Shown: positions 1 to 7,444, numbered from the stretch's first letter. The stretch is DNA of 9,893 bases from Clostridium sp. CAG:921 (GCA_000433135.1 HF991986.1:28081-37973); one strand, 5' to 3'. Numbers and translations are program-made. The notes: generated by a model not told the origin, from the sequence alone.

Positions 1-37
1 TAATCTCTTTTCCATTAACATTAATCATAATTTTCAT
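1..37 (-). CDS. 5' end of an unidentified gene (12 codons only)
   Basis: Only the first 12 codons (MKIMINVNGKEI) are inside the window; the gene continues past the left edge. The ATG at 37-35 is supported by a strong ribosome binding site, AAGGAG, at 49-44 with six bases between it and the start. An in-frame ATG at codon 4 has no site of its own. Upstream are a near-consensus promoter and a structured leader, so this is a real, probably well-expressed gene with its own transcription unit. A start like xVNGKEI occurs in several unrelated small beta-grasp proteins and in other families, so twelve residues do not allow a functional call. Confidence 0.8.
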   Translation of the reverse strand, partial: MKIMINVNGKEI

Positions 38-140
38 AAATTTCTCCTTCTGCTCGAACTAATTGTAACTACACATGTAACTCAATGAGTTACAAAACAA
101 AGTCGTCCAATCGTTCGGCTATTATTATTATTTATTCAAC
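38..140 (-). promoter_or_regulatory. Structured 5' leader with competing hairpins
   Basis: The transcript from the promoter at 147-175 has an untranslated leader of about 100 nt. An outer stem pairs 113-119 with 52-59 (7 bp with one bulged base at 54) and ends two bases before the ribosome binding site. Inside it, the segment 95-87 (UUGUAACUC in the RNA) can pair with either of two partners: 83-77 (GAGUUAC, compact 7-bp hairpin, 3-nt loop) or 70-63 (AGUUACAA, 8-bp stem). These exclude each other, as in a switch. I do not recognise a known riboswitch class, T-box or THI element. The folds are read by eye, without energy calculation. Confidence 0.5.
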
Positions 141-146
141 ACTTTT

Positions 147-175
147 ATTATGCAACTATTTCATAATTATGTCAA
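147..175 (-). promoter_or_regulatory. SigA-type promoter of the left-edge gene
   Basis: On the minus strand, a perfect -35 TTGACA (175-170) is followed after exactly 17 bases by CATAAT (152-147), five of six matches to the -10 consensus. The start of transcription should be near 140. It lies about 100 bp downstream of the dapF stop, so the left-edge gene does not depend on readthrough from dapF. Confidence 0.85.
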
Positions 176-272
176 GTTTAAAATAACTTTTTATTTAATT
201 TTTTTTTATTTAACTTTTTTGTGCTTAACATTATTATGCTTCAACGCTTATTTTATCCTACTTTTCAAAAAT

Positions 273-1169
273 TTATACATATTTTTCAATTTCTAATTTT
301 CCATCAAAGCAATAGCTCGCATCTCCACACATATATACATAAAAATTACTATCAATTCTAATATTTAGGTTTCCACCAAGTAATTTAACATTTATTTTGC
401 TGTTGCTAATTTTCTTTAAATAATAGCTAACAAAAGCACTTGCACACGCTCCACTTCCACATGCTAATGTTTCTCCACTGCCTCTTTCCCATACTCTCAT
501 TTTTATGGTATCATTACTAATTATTTCTACAAACTCAACATTTATCCCATCTTTAAAAATGCTATTTTTTTCAATAGCACTACCATATGCCCTTACATCA
601 GTATTTTCTACATTTTCAACAAAACACACAGCATGTAGGTTTCCAATTCCAGTAATATAGAGCTTTAATACCTTTTTTAAAACTTTAAGATTTACCTCTT
701 TTATCATATTTTCCCCATCTAATTTTAAACATATTTTTTTTGCATCTATTGATGGAATTCCCATATTTACTTGTACGGTATCACAAGTACTAGAATTATA
801 TTTTGACGTATTTATAGTTATATCTTTTACTCCAGATAAAGTTTCAATTTTCATATATTTTTTTGAAACTATGTAGTTATCATACAAATACTTTCCAACA
901 CACCTTATACCATTTCCGCACATTTTTGCTTCGCTACCATCACTATTAAAAATTCTCATTTTTGCATCCGCTATATTGCTATTTTCAATTAAAATTATCC
1001 CATCAGAACCAACACCAAAATTTCTATTACTTATCTTTTTTGTAAATTTAGTAATGTTATTTTTTAAAATTTCTATATCAGTCTTTACATTTAAATTCAT
1101 TTTCACATCCATACAGTTAATATATACGTAATCATTACCTATTCCAGTCATTTTTGAAAAATATAACAT
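273..1169 (-). CDS. dapF: Diaminopimelate epimerase DapF
   Basis: DapF converts LL- to meso-diaminopimelate, the last step before the cross-linking residue of peptidoglycan and the direct precursor of lysine; it is a cytosolic, cofactor-independent two-base racemase. The protein has 298 residues, slightly above the usual 270-290. Both catalytic cysteines are present: C84 in MCGNG (83-87) and C237 in ACGSGACA (236-243). GND (11-13), the SDG loop (77-79) and the substrate-binding WERGSGET (227-234) are also visible. The usual GNPH motif reads GNLH at 176-179, an uncommon change at a site that is not itself catalytic. The ATG at 1169 follows AGGGTG at 1180-1175. The upstream terminator at 1249-1290 makes dapF its own unit; a weak promoter candidate lies at 1211-1239. 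No convincing terminator follows it. Confidence 0.97.
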   Translation of the reverse strand: MLYFSKMTGIGNDYVYINCMDVKMNLNVKTDIEILKNNITKFTKKISNRNFGVGSDGIILIENSNIADAKMRIFNSDGSEAKMCGNGIRCVGKYLYDNYIVSKKYMKIETLSGVKDITINTSKYNSSTCDTVQVNMGIPSIDAKKICLKLDGENMIKEVNLKVLKKVLKLYITGIGNLHAVCFVENVENTDVRAYGSAIEKNSIFKDGINVEFVEIISNDTIKMRVWERGSGETLACGSGACASAFVSYYLKKISNSKINVKLLGGNLNIRIDSNFYVYMCGDASYCFDGKLEIEKYV

Positions 1170-1210
1170 ACAATCACCCTAATATATATTACTGATTTAC
1201 TCTTTTTAAA

Positions 1211-1239
1211 ATTACACCAAATACATTAAATATCATCAG
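1211..1239 (-). promoter_or_regulatory. Weak promoter candidate for dapF
   Basis: On the minus strand, CTGATG (1239-1234, three of six matches) is followed after 17 bases by TGTAAT (1216-1211, five of six). Its position between the upstream terminator and the dapF ribosome binding site, giving a leader of about 35 nt, is what makes it plausible. The -35 match is poor, so this is a candidate only. Confidence 0.3.
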
Positions 1240-1248
1240 TTTATTTGC

Positions 1249-1290
1249 AAAAAATAAAGATACCATTTTTTAGTGATATCTTTATTTTTT
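1249..1290 (-). terminator. Intrinsic terminator after addB (symmetrical)
   Basis: A perfect 14-bp inverted repeat (1249-1262 with 1277-1290) encloses a 14-nt loop and is flanked by A6/T6 tracts that would give a U tract in either direction. It sits 65 bp after the addB stop and 80 bp before the dapF start. It therefore most likely ends the scpB-addB transcript and separates it from dapF. The stem is AT-rich, so its strength is uncertain. Confidence 0.75.
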
Positions 1291-1354
1291 ACAATTTATG
1301 TTTACGTTTTTAATTTTTTACAATTTATTACTGCAATGATCTTATATAAAAACT

Positions 1355-4300
1355 TTAAACTAAGCTATTTTTCCTGCAAATGCTCTGATAGTCACAATAT
1401 TTACAATGTTCTCCTTTTTTATTTTTACTAACTGTTACTATACCTTTTATCATGTCATTTCCTATTTTTTTTAGAATTTCAGTTACTTCACTACAAAGAT
1501 TATTAAATTCGTCTTCACTTAAAGCTTTTTTACTACTGTCTAGCCTAGTCTTTGATATATCAATTAATTTTTCATCACTACTTTCTATCTTTTTATCCAT
1601 TTTTTCAAGAATATTTACATCACTTAAAAATATTCCTCTTAATCTTAAGCTCTTAATTACTTCTTTTTTTATACTAATCTCATCTTTGGTATAATCTTTT
1701 AAATTTACTAAGTTATTAGATAAGTTAAAATAAACGCAACCAGCAGGTATAACTTTATTTTTTTGAAGTAATCTTTGATTTTGTAAAAAAGCATCTAAAT
1801 ATGTCATAAGTTGCAAAGATATTCCATCTTTTATATCGTCAATTGTTAAATTTTTCATACTAGACTTGTAATCTACTACTCTAACATACATTTTTTCATC
1901 TTCTCTTAATACGTCTACCCTATCAATCTTACCAACAATATTCATTGTTTTATCATTATCTAACTTAATTTTTATAGGTAGGAATTTACCCTTTTCACTA
2001 AACTCTATTTCATATCCAAAAGGCACAAAGTCACTTTGTCTAAAACTTCTTGCAATTACAAGCACTACCTTTTTTAATGTATTTGTAAGTTTCTTTTTAT
2101 ACATGTCATATTTTATACTATTTTTTTGCTTTTTAAAGATTCTATCTAACTCATATAGTATGATTTTTTCTAGTTCTTTTTCAAATTTTTCTTCCAACGT
2201 TTCGTCTTCTTTTATTATATCTTGCCACATATACCCATTTTTAAATAAATAGTCAGAAAACTCTTCTATAACATTATGCATAAAAGTTCCAGTATCCATA
2301 GACGTAATTTCAAACACTTTTCTCTTATTAATATTTAAAACATAGTTTAAATAATATGAAAATGGACATTTCTTAAACATTTCTAGTTTATATACACTGC
2401 TTTTAAAATCACTTTTATATACTTTTTCAACAGTTTCTTTTTTCAATACTCCTTGTGACTTATTATATTTTAATATATCATGGTATTTTTTATCATTCAA
2501 ATAATATGAATAAAGTGAATTAAACTGACTAATAATTTTTTCGTACTTATTCTTGCCAGTTATAATATCTTGACTAGTACTTTTTTCGTTATTTGCACAA
2601 TTATCATAATCATTTATCTTTTCAATATTTTTAAATATAACATCTGCAAGTTTACACATATATAAAAAGCCTTGTTCCTTAGAATATATAGCATCCAAAT
2701 TTTGATATAAAATTTCATCTTGTACACTACTTGACTTAATTGTTATACCAAGCATATTACATACATCTTGTACAAAAGAAGATACTCTTGTTGACTCTCC
2801 AAGCAAATTTGTAGAAGACAAAGATATGTACAGCTTTTCTGTTATATTGTTTATAGCCTCATAAATATTGTATTTTGCCATATTTTCTTTTGAAATCGTA
2901 TCTTGTTTAAATTCAATTTCATAGCTTCTTAGATTTTCAATTTCATAATCATTAAATAGTATATCTTGTTCAACTAATTTTGGAAAATTATCTTCACTAG
3001 CACCAACAAAAAATGCAATATCTACTGGATTTAGCTTTGAAACATTTATATCTGCAACTATTACACTATCTTTTGTAGGAGGTATAGTTTTTACATATAA
3101 ATCTTTTAAAGTATTTTCAAGTATGTTTCTAAATTCAACTATGCCTATTTCCTGAGCTCCATATATCTTTAATATCGACAAAAATATTTCACATATTTTT
3201 TCCCAAACTTGTCTTTCAACATTAACAGTATATATTTGATACTTAGCATCTTCAATACTATCAAGAAAAATATCATAGTTTTTAAATATATCATTTTCTA
3301 CTAAATGTGAATATATAACATTAACATATTCACTACAATTTTTGCATTTTAAAATTTCTTCACCAAACTTCTCATATATGCCATTTATCTTTTCTCGTAT
3401 ATGATTTAGTCTTTCTAAATCATATACTATATCATCGTACTTTTCATTATTTAAGTAAAATTCTTTTTTTAGTCCATATCTTGTTATATCAAATTCCAGT
3501 ATATAATTTTCTAAATATGAAATATCCTCTGGTAATATATTTACAAGACCTAATTTTAAAATGTCAAGTATATCACTAACCTTATATCCATTTACCACAT
3601 TTAATAAAGTCAATATATATGTAACTAATTTTGATGAAATTATACTTTTTTTAGTGTCAACGTAAAACGGTATATTATAATCAGAAAATATCCTAGATAT
3701 CAAAAATGCATAATCGTCTAAATTTGTTGTATATATTGCAAAATCTTTATATCTTTTACCATTTTTCAATTCTTTTGATATTATATTTGCTATTTTTTGA
3801 GTTTCATCATATACATTTTGAAATGAGGATACAAATACACTTTTTTCATTACTTTTTGGCTCATACATTCCATACAGATTTTCAAATATATTTTGTCCTA
3901 AGTATTTTATTTGTTCTGTAGTATTAAGAAAATTATTTAAAAAGACCTCTGTGTTTTGTGAGGAATGATATTTTGAAATAATTTTTAACAATCTTAAATA
4001 TGTCTTGTTTGGCTCCTCAAAAATATCATTGCTATTTTCCTCATATATATCTTGAACACACGTAATATCAGTTGTTAGTGATAAAACAATTTTAATATTA
4101 TTTTTTACTAAAAATTCAATAAATTTGTATTCAATATTTGTAAAATTGTTATATCCATCTATATATACCACTGAATTTTCAAAATATCTTAATATTTCAG
4201 ATTGATTTTTTAATATAAGATCTATTTCATCCACATTGTCCACATATTTATTTTCTATGCTTTGCTCATATATTTGATATATGCCATATACTTCTTTTAA

Positions 4301-4747
4301 TTTTTCTTCTAGTATTTTATTTGTAAGAGAAGTATTATATATTTTTTCTTTATCTAAGCCTTCTTTTCTAAATATGTCCATATATATATTAAGTAAATCC
4401 AAAAATCCTTGTTTATTTGACACTTTTTTAAACACATTAAATTTATCTTGATTTTCCATAATTATTTTATTTAAAATAACCTTTTTATCCAATTTTGTTA
4501 TGTAATTATCATCAAAATGAATATTTTGCTCTTTACAAATAATTGATATATAATTTGAAATTGTAGTTATCTTTGTACCAATTATCCCATCTACTTTTAA
4601 TGTATTCATATAATTTATTTCTGTAATTTCTCTTTTTTGCGATGGTACAAATAATATTGGAATTATTCCTTCTTGTAAATTTTCTTTCATTAAATTATAT
4701 ATATATCTACTTTTTCCTGTCTTTGATTTTCCCACTAAAATTTCCAT
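1355..4747 (-). CDS. addB: ATP-dependent helicase/nuclease subunit AddB
   Basis: AddB is the second subunit of the AddAB helicase-nuclease, which resects double-strand breaks up to a Chi site and prepares 3' ends for RecA. The 1130-residue length is normal for Bacillota AddB. Visible features are an N-terminal Walker A (GKSKTGKS, 6-13); a long helicase-like middle; and a C-terminal RecB-family nuclease domain with GKIDRVD (D942, D945) and VVDYKSS (D959, K961). The four iron-sulfur cysteines are C794 in KKCPF and C1115, C1118 and C1124 near the C terminus; the last three keep the CX2CX5C spacing known from Bacillus subtilis AddB. The ATG at 4747 has GGAG at 4758-4755. It is 23 bp after scpB and clearly co-transcribed. 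addA, normally the next gene, is absent here; dapF follows after a terminator. Confidence 0.96.
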   Translation of the reverse strand: MEILVGKSKTGKSRYIYNLMKENLQEGIIPILFVPSQKREITEINYMNTLKVDGIIGTKITTISNYISIICKEQNIHFDDNYITKLDKKVILNKIIMENQDKFNVFKKVSNKQGFLDLLNIYMDIFRKEGLDKEKIYNTSLTNKILEEKLKEVYGIYQIYEQSIENKYVDNVDEIDLILKNQSEILRYFENSVVYIDGYNNFTNIEYKFIEFLVKNNIKIVLSLTTDITCVQDIYEENSNDIFEEPNKTYLRLLKIISKYHSSQNTEVFLNNFLNTTEQIKYLGQNIFENLYGMYEPKSNEKSVFVSSFQNVYDETQKIANIISKELKNGKRYKDFAIYTTNLDDYAFLISRIFSDYNIPFYVDTKKSIISSKLVTYILTLLNVVNGYKVSDILDILKLGLVNILPEDISYLENYILEFDITRYGLKKEFYLNNEKYDDIVYDLERLNHIREKINGIYEKFGEEILKCKNCSEYVNVIYSHLVENDIFKNYDIFLDSIEDAKYQIYTVNVERQVWEKICEIFLSILKIYGAQEIGIVEFRNILENTLKDLYVKTIPPTKDSVIVADINVSKLNPVDIAFFVGASEDNFPKLVEQDILFNDYEIENLRSYEIEFKQDTISKENMAKYNIYEAINNITEKLYISLSSTNLLGESTRVSSFVQDVCNMLGITIKSSSVQDEILYQNLDAIYSKEQGFLYMCKLADVIFKNIEKINDYDNCANNEKSTSQDIITGKNKYEKIISQFNSLYSYYLNDKKYHDILKYNKSQGVLKKETVEKVYKSDFKSSVYKLEMFKKCPFSYYLNYVLNINKRKVFEITSMDTGTFMHNVIEEFSDYLFKNGYMWQDIIKEDETLEEKFEKELEKIILYELDRIFKKQKNSIKYDMYKKKLTNTLKKVVLVIARSFRQSDFVPFGYEIEFSEKGKFLPIKIKLDNDKTMNIVGKIDRVDVLREDEKMYVRVVDYKSSMKNLTIDDIKDGISLQLMTYLDAFLQNQRLLQKNKVIPAGCVYFNLSNNLVNLKDYTKDEISIKKEVIKSLRLRGIFLSDVNILEKMDKKIESSDEKLIDISKTRLDSSKKALSEDEFNNLCSEVTEILKKIGNDMIKGIVTVSKNKKGEHCKYCDYQSICRKNSLV

Positions 4748-4770
4748 ATATGTTCTCCATATTTCTAACT

Positions 4771-5361
4771 CTATGCTTTTGTTTGATCATCTTTTTCAAA
4801 ATCACTTATTAACATTTGCTCATCTTTTATTCTAATTTCATCAAATTTTGGTAAACAAGAGACATCTTCTATATTGCAAGATTTTAAAAACTCATTTGTA
4901 ACACTATATGCAGCTGGTCTTCCAGGCAAATTAAGTCTTGCAACTTCTTCTACTAAACCACATTCTAATAATCTATTTACAGCAAAATCACTGTTTACGC
5001 CTCTTATTGTTTCAATTTCTGATTTTGTTATTTTAGGATTATATGCAATAATACTTAAAGTTTCAAGTGCCGCTGTAGACAAACTCTGTTTCTTAGTATT
5101 TTCTACAAATTTTGCAACATATTTATAATTTTTATTATTTGTTACTAATTGATATGAATCTTTTACTTTTATTAAAACTACTCCTGATGTTATGTTATAT
5201 TTTTCCATTAATACCTCTAATGAATTTTCAATTTGCTTTTGCTCTACATGCAAAGTAGATGCTATTTCTTTTGCAGATATTTCTCTTCCAAGCGCAAACA
5301 TTATGCTTTCTACTACATTTGTTAAATCGTCTTCAAAATCATTTTCTAATATTTTATCCAT
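4771..5361 (-). CDS. scpB: Segregation and condensation protein B (ScpB)
   Basis: ScpB is the winged-helix kite subunit of the Smc-ScpAB condensin; a dimer binds the kleisin ScpA and is needed for chromosome compaction and segregation. The 196-residue protein is of family length. It has two winged-helix domains, roughly residues 14-80 and 92-160. The signature is clear: LSTAALETLSIIAY (94-107), IETIRGVNSD (116-125) and LPGRPAAYSVTNEFL (145-159). The C-terminal tail (about 172-196) is acidic and lysine-rich. The ATG at 5361 follows GGAGGG at 5372-5367. It is the first gene of a unit with addB, under the consensus promoter at 5472-5500. The partner scpA normally lies directly upstream but is not in this window, so it must be encoded elsewhere. 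Confidence 0.96.
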   Translation of the reverse strand: MDKILENDFEDDLTNVVESIMFALGREISAKEIASTLHVEQKQIENSLEVLMEKYNITSGVVLIKVKDSYQLVTNNKNYKYVAKFVENTKKQSLSTAALETLSIIAYNPKITKSEIETIRGVNSDFAVNRLLECGLVEEVARLNLPGRPAAYSVTNEFLKSCNIEDVSCLPKFDEIRIKDEQMLISDFEKDDQTKA

Positions 5362-5377
5362 TTATACCCTCCAAGCC

Positions 5378-5394
5378 TCTTTAAATATTTTAAA
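5378..5394. repeat. Short inverted repeat just before the scpB ribosome binding site
   Basis: CTTTAAA and TTTAAAG are separated by three bases. In the mRNA this could form a small AU-rich hairpin about six bases before the GGAGGG of scpB. It is weak energetically and may be chance in such AT-rich DNA, but its placement could tune initiation. Confidence 0.3.
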
Positions 5395-5471
5395 GATATA
5401 TATCAAAATCTCTTAATTATGGCCATTTTGTTAAAGTATTCACAATATTTGCCACACTAAATACTTAGTTA

Positions 5472-5500
5472 ATTATACCCTTAAAAAATAGATGTTTCAA
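5472..5500 (-). promoter_or_regulatory. SigA-type promoter of scpB-addB
   Basis: On the minus strand, TTGAAA (5500-5495, five of six) is followed after exactly 17 bases by a perfect TATAAT (5477-5472). Transcription should begin near 5465, giving a leader of about 100 nt before scpB. No operator could be recognised. This promoter explains why scpB and addB form one unit separate from the membrane-protein genes upstream. Confidence 0.9.
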
Positions 5501-5698
5501 GTTTTTTTGGCATTTACATATAAAATTTTGCATTTAACTTTTTATTTAACAATTTTACATTAAAAGTAATATTTTTGTTACATAGTTTTTTTCATATCTT
5601 ATCTCTTTACATTTACCACTATTAATTAAATTATTAAATAAATCTACTGTCTTATCATTTTCCTTTTATTTTTTTATAACTTAAAAGGTTATAATTAG
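5501..5698. other. Part of the 420-bp gap between scpB and the membrane cluster
   Basis: This is the middle of the 5362-5781 gap; the outer parts hold the scpB leader and promoter and the terminator at 5699-5745. It contains no full gene. On the minus strand, 5665-5555 is open for 36 codons before TAA but has no in-frame start with a ribosome binding site (see the pseudogene entry). It also holds CATTTAACTTTTTAT at 5531-5545, which recurs exactly at 7503-7517. Otherwise I see only AT-rich sequence. Confidence 0.6.
5555..5665 (-). pseudogene. Possible gene relic: 36-codon open stretch without a start
   Basis: On the minus strand this frame runs 36 codons from just after a TAA to a TAA at 5555-5557. 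The residue mix is balanced and protein-like (for example VDLFNNLINSGKCKEIRYEK), unlike the K/N/I/F-only translations typical of noncoding AT-rich DNA. There is no usable in-frame start. An ATG at 5655-5653, preceded by AAAAGG, lies in the neighbouring frame and stops after four codons, as would happen after a small indel near the start. It may be the decayed end of a gene or chance. I recognise no family. Confidence 0.25.
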
Positions 5699-5745
5699 AA
5701 AAAATAGAAACTATTACACAAAAATAACTGTATAATAGTTTCTAT
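5699..5745 (-). terminator. Intrinsic terminator after the first membrane gene
   Basis: A perfect 13-bp stem (5704-5716 with 5733-5745) has a 16-nt loop and is followed, in the minus-strand direction, by a U6 tract (A6 at 5699-5704 on the plus strand). It lies about 35 bp after the stop of the gene at 5782-6501. Its sequence is related to the terminator at 6594-6638 downstream of the paralogous gene. Confidence 0.85.
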
Positions 5746-5781
5746 ATATAAATATGAAAATTAAAACCTATTAGAAATTCT

Positions 5782-6501
5782 CTAAGAAATATACCTAGTA
5801 GTTTCTATCATAATGTATAAAATGTTATAACCCCTTTTTGCCATTCCAGATATAATTGGACATATCAATATAAATACTAATGTAATTATAGCTTTTATAA
5901 TTATACTTACTTTAAAAAAAATAATAGAAACTAAAAAATATATAACTATAACAACTACTTTTAGTGCAATTATGCTTTTTTCTTTTAATATAAATTTTAA
6001 CACATTAGAACTATATTTTTCTGCAAGATAATTTTCTGAAGTTGTCTTTTTTACAAAATAAGGTACACCAACAAATGCAATAACAAGAAATATTGGTAAT
6101 AAAAGACAAGAAAAAAGCATCACTATAATACATTCAAATGGAAAAAATGACATTGTACTTATAACACTTGCAACAAAAAGTAAAACATTTATCAAAATTC
6201 CAAGCATTACTATTTTTTTAGATTCACTTTTCCGCCTTTTTATAAAAAAACATACTAAATAGACAGATATTACATGTAAAATAACAAACAAAGCCATTAT
6301 ATTTTGACATGCATTTTTAAAATATAAAATGTTTGCTTTTCTTTCACTATAAGTTTTAATATCATATATTTGTGAAAGAGTAAACAATATTCCTTCAATA
6401 TATAACAATTGAAGTATCGTCATAAACTGTTCATCTATGTGAAAGATACAATATACTCCTTCTTTATATACTATGGTCATTTTTTTTAATACTTTATTCA
6501 T
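5782..6501 (-). CDS. Uncharacterised six-helix membrane protein, paralogue of the 6663-7391 protein
   Basis: I do not recognise the family. The 239 residues form about six membrane segments (roughly 26-44, 67-87, 98-116, 121-148, 177-196 and 198-220). There is no signal peptide, and a basic loop (88-97) and another polar loop (about 150-176) lie between helices. No catalytic motif, zinc site or transporter signature is visible. It aligns over its full length with the next gene upstream: LKK..xVYxxG near the start, YFK (60-62), an H-x-(I/V)-S-(I/V)-Y segment around H76, MSFFP (117-121), LPIFLV (135-140) and PIISGMAKRGY (215-225). The ATG at 6501 has GGAGG at 6513-6509, seven bases away. A terminator follows. 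No good promoter was found upstream; -10-like TATAAT at 6589-6584 has no -35. Confidence 0.85.
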   Translation of the reverse strand: MNKVLKKMTIVYKEGVYCIFHIDEQFMTILQLLYIEGILFTLSQIYDIKTYSERKANILYFKNACQNIMALFVILHVISVYLVCFFIKRRKSESKKIVMLGILINVLLFVASVISTMSFFPFECIIVMLFSCLLLPIFLVIAFVGVPYFVKKTTSENYLAEKYSSNVLKFILKEKSIIALKVVVIVIYFLVSIIFFKVSIIIKAIITLVFILICPIISGMAKRGYNILYIMIETTRYIS

Positions 6502-6517
6502 ACACTTTCCTCCATCA

Positions 6518-6531
6518 AACTATTGATAGTT
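6518..6531. repeat. Small palindrome before the ribosome binding site of the 5782-6501 gene
   Basis: AACTAT and ATAGTT flank a TG centre, forming a 14-bp near-perfect palindrome five bases upstream of GGAGG. The loop is too tight for a full hairpin, so if functional it would more likely be a protein site on DNA. No second copy was found at the paralogous gene. Chance is a real possibility. Confidence 0.3.
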
Positions 6532-6593
6532 ACCCGACAACATAACTTAATTAAGCTAAAAAGTTAAAAATCGTATCGTTATAATTATAAGAT

Positions 6594-6638
6594 AAAAAAG
6601 GAACTACTGCGCAAAATTCATAGTAATAGTTCCTTTTT
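6594..6638 (-). terminator. Intrinsic terminator after the second membrane gene
   Basis: A perfect 12-bp stem (6595-6606 with 6627-6638) including GGAACTA/TAGTTCC is followed on the minus strand by a U6 tract. It lies 24 bp after the stop of the 6663-7391 gene. It is homologous to the terminator at 5699-5745: GAAACTA/TAGTTTC there corresponds to GGAACTA/TAGTTCC here, a paired change that keeps the stem. It separates the two paralogues into different transcription units. Confidence 0.88.
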
Positions 6639-6662
6639 ATATAGCTTAAATTCTTTTATTTA

Positions 6663-7391
6663 TCAATCTACTGGTTGATTTAAAATTGCTTCAAATAAGC
6701 TATATCCATTATTTGACATTCCAATAATAAATGGAACAAAAAATATAAATATCACAACCAAAGCAAGATTTAAAAGTATTCCAATATCAAAAAATGATAA
6801 TGCAATTTCAAAAATTAAAATCATAGCAACATATTCACAAGCTAAAAATATATTTGCTCTCATTTGTTTTTTAAAATCTTTTTCCTGATAATCCCACTTT
6901 AAAGCTTTTTTTAATACCTGTTCTGCTACATCATCAATAATAAAATATACAGAAACAACAAAAATTGGCATAAGAATAGCTAAAAAAAGTATTGCAAGAC
7001 ATAATATAGGAAAAACTGACATTGAAACTATAAAGCAAAGTACAATAATCCAAAGACTAATAGAACACTCTATTTTAACATACTTTTCTTTAATAATATT
7101 ATTTTTACTATTTTTTTTAAAATAGCACAGCACATAAATAGACACAATGTGAATTAAAATTTCAATAATAAACAAAATCCGTAAATCATACTTAAAATAT
7201 AATAACCAATGTATAAAGTTATCTCCTTTTTCATAAATTTGAATTTTGTTAATTACAAGAGAAATAATTAAAAACAAAGCCTCTAAATAAAACACCTGAC
7301 ACGTCTCTAAATATCCAATTCCTTCATAATCCTGGATACATTCAATTCCCTTTTGATACACACCTAATAACTTTTTTAATCCGTTTTTCAT
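6663..7391 (-). CDS. Uncharacterised six-helix membrane protein, paralogue of the 5782-6501 protein
   Basis: I do not recognise the family. The 242 residues give about six membrane segments (roughly 30-48, 71-91, 108-127, 128-152, 181-200 and 203-225). A charged loop between helices 4 and 5 (about 153-180) and short polar ends complete it. It matches its neighbour along the whole chain; conserved points include LKK at 5-7, YFK at 65-67, H81 in the second helix, MSVFP (124-128), MPIFVV (141-146) and PFIIGMSNNGY (220-230). Both proteins end shortly after the GM-x3-GY motif. The ATG at 7391 has GGAGG at 7403-7399, again seven bases away. It has its own promoter (7445-7473), nearly identical to that of the ClpE-like gene, and its own terminator (6594-6638), so it is probably monocistronic. 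Confidence 0.87.
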   Translation of the reverse strand: MKNGLKKLLGVYQKGIECIQDYEGIGYLETCQVFYLEALFLIISLVINKIQIYEKGDNFIHWLLYFKYDLRILFIIEILIHIVSIYVLCYFKKNSKNNIIKEKYVKIECSISLWIIVLCFIVSMSVFPILCLAILFLAILMPIFVVSVYFIIDDVAEQVLKKALKWDYQEKDFKKQMRANIFLACEYVAMILIFEIALSFFDIGILLNLALVVIFIFFVPFIIGMSNNGYSLFEAILNQPVD

Positions 7392-7444
7392 ACGCTTACC
7401 TCCATTAAATTTTTTTTGGAAAATAAAAAATAATTTCGATAATC

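Noticed and set aside
59..76. Five-codon upstream open frame (AUG UGU AGU UAC AAU UAG) in the leader of the left-edge gene
   Set aside because: No ribosome binding site precedes it; the bases are better explained by the hairpin arms.
182..198. AT-only hairpin downstream of dapF as a terminator
   Set aside because: The stem is only about six A-T pairs and has no U tract in the minus-strand direction.
1452..1694. Plus-strand open frame of 80 codons, with others at 3706-3921, 4874-5128 and 5192-5416
   Set aside because: They lie antisense to addB and scpB, have no ribosome binding site, and their leucine/serine/phenylalanine-rich translations are what the reverse complement of AT-rich coding DNA gives.
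6546..6555. Ten-base palindrome CTTAATTAAG
   Set aside because: Short AT palindromes are expected by chance at this base composition; no second copy or nearby regulator gene.
6584..6589. Perfect TATAAT on the minus strand as a promoter for the 5782-6501 gene
   Set aside because: No acceptable -35 lies 15-19 bases upstream; that position falls in the preceding terminator stem.
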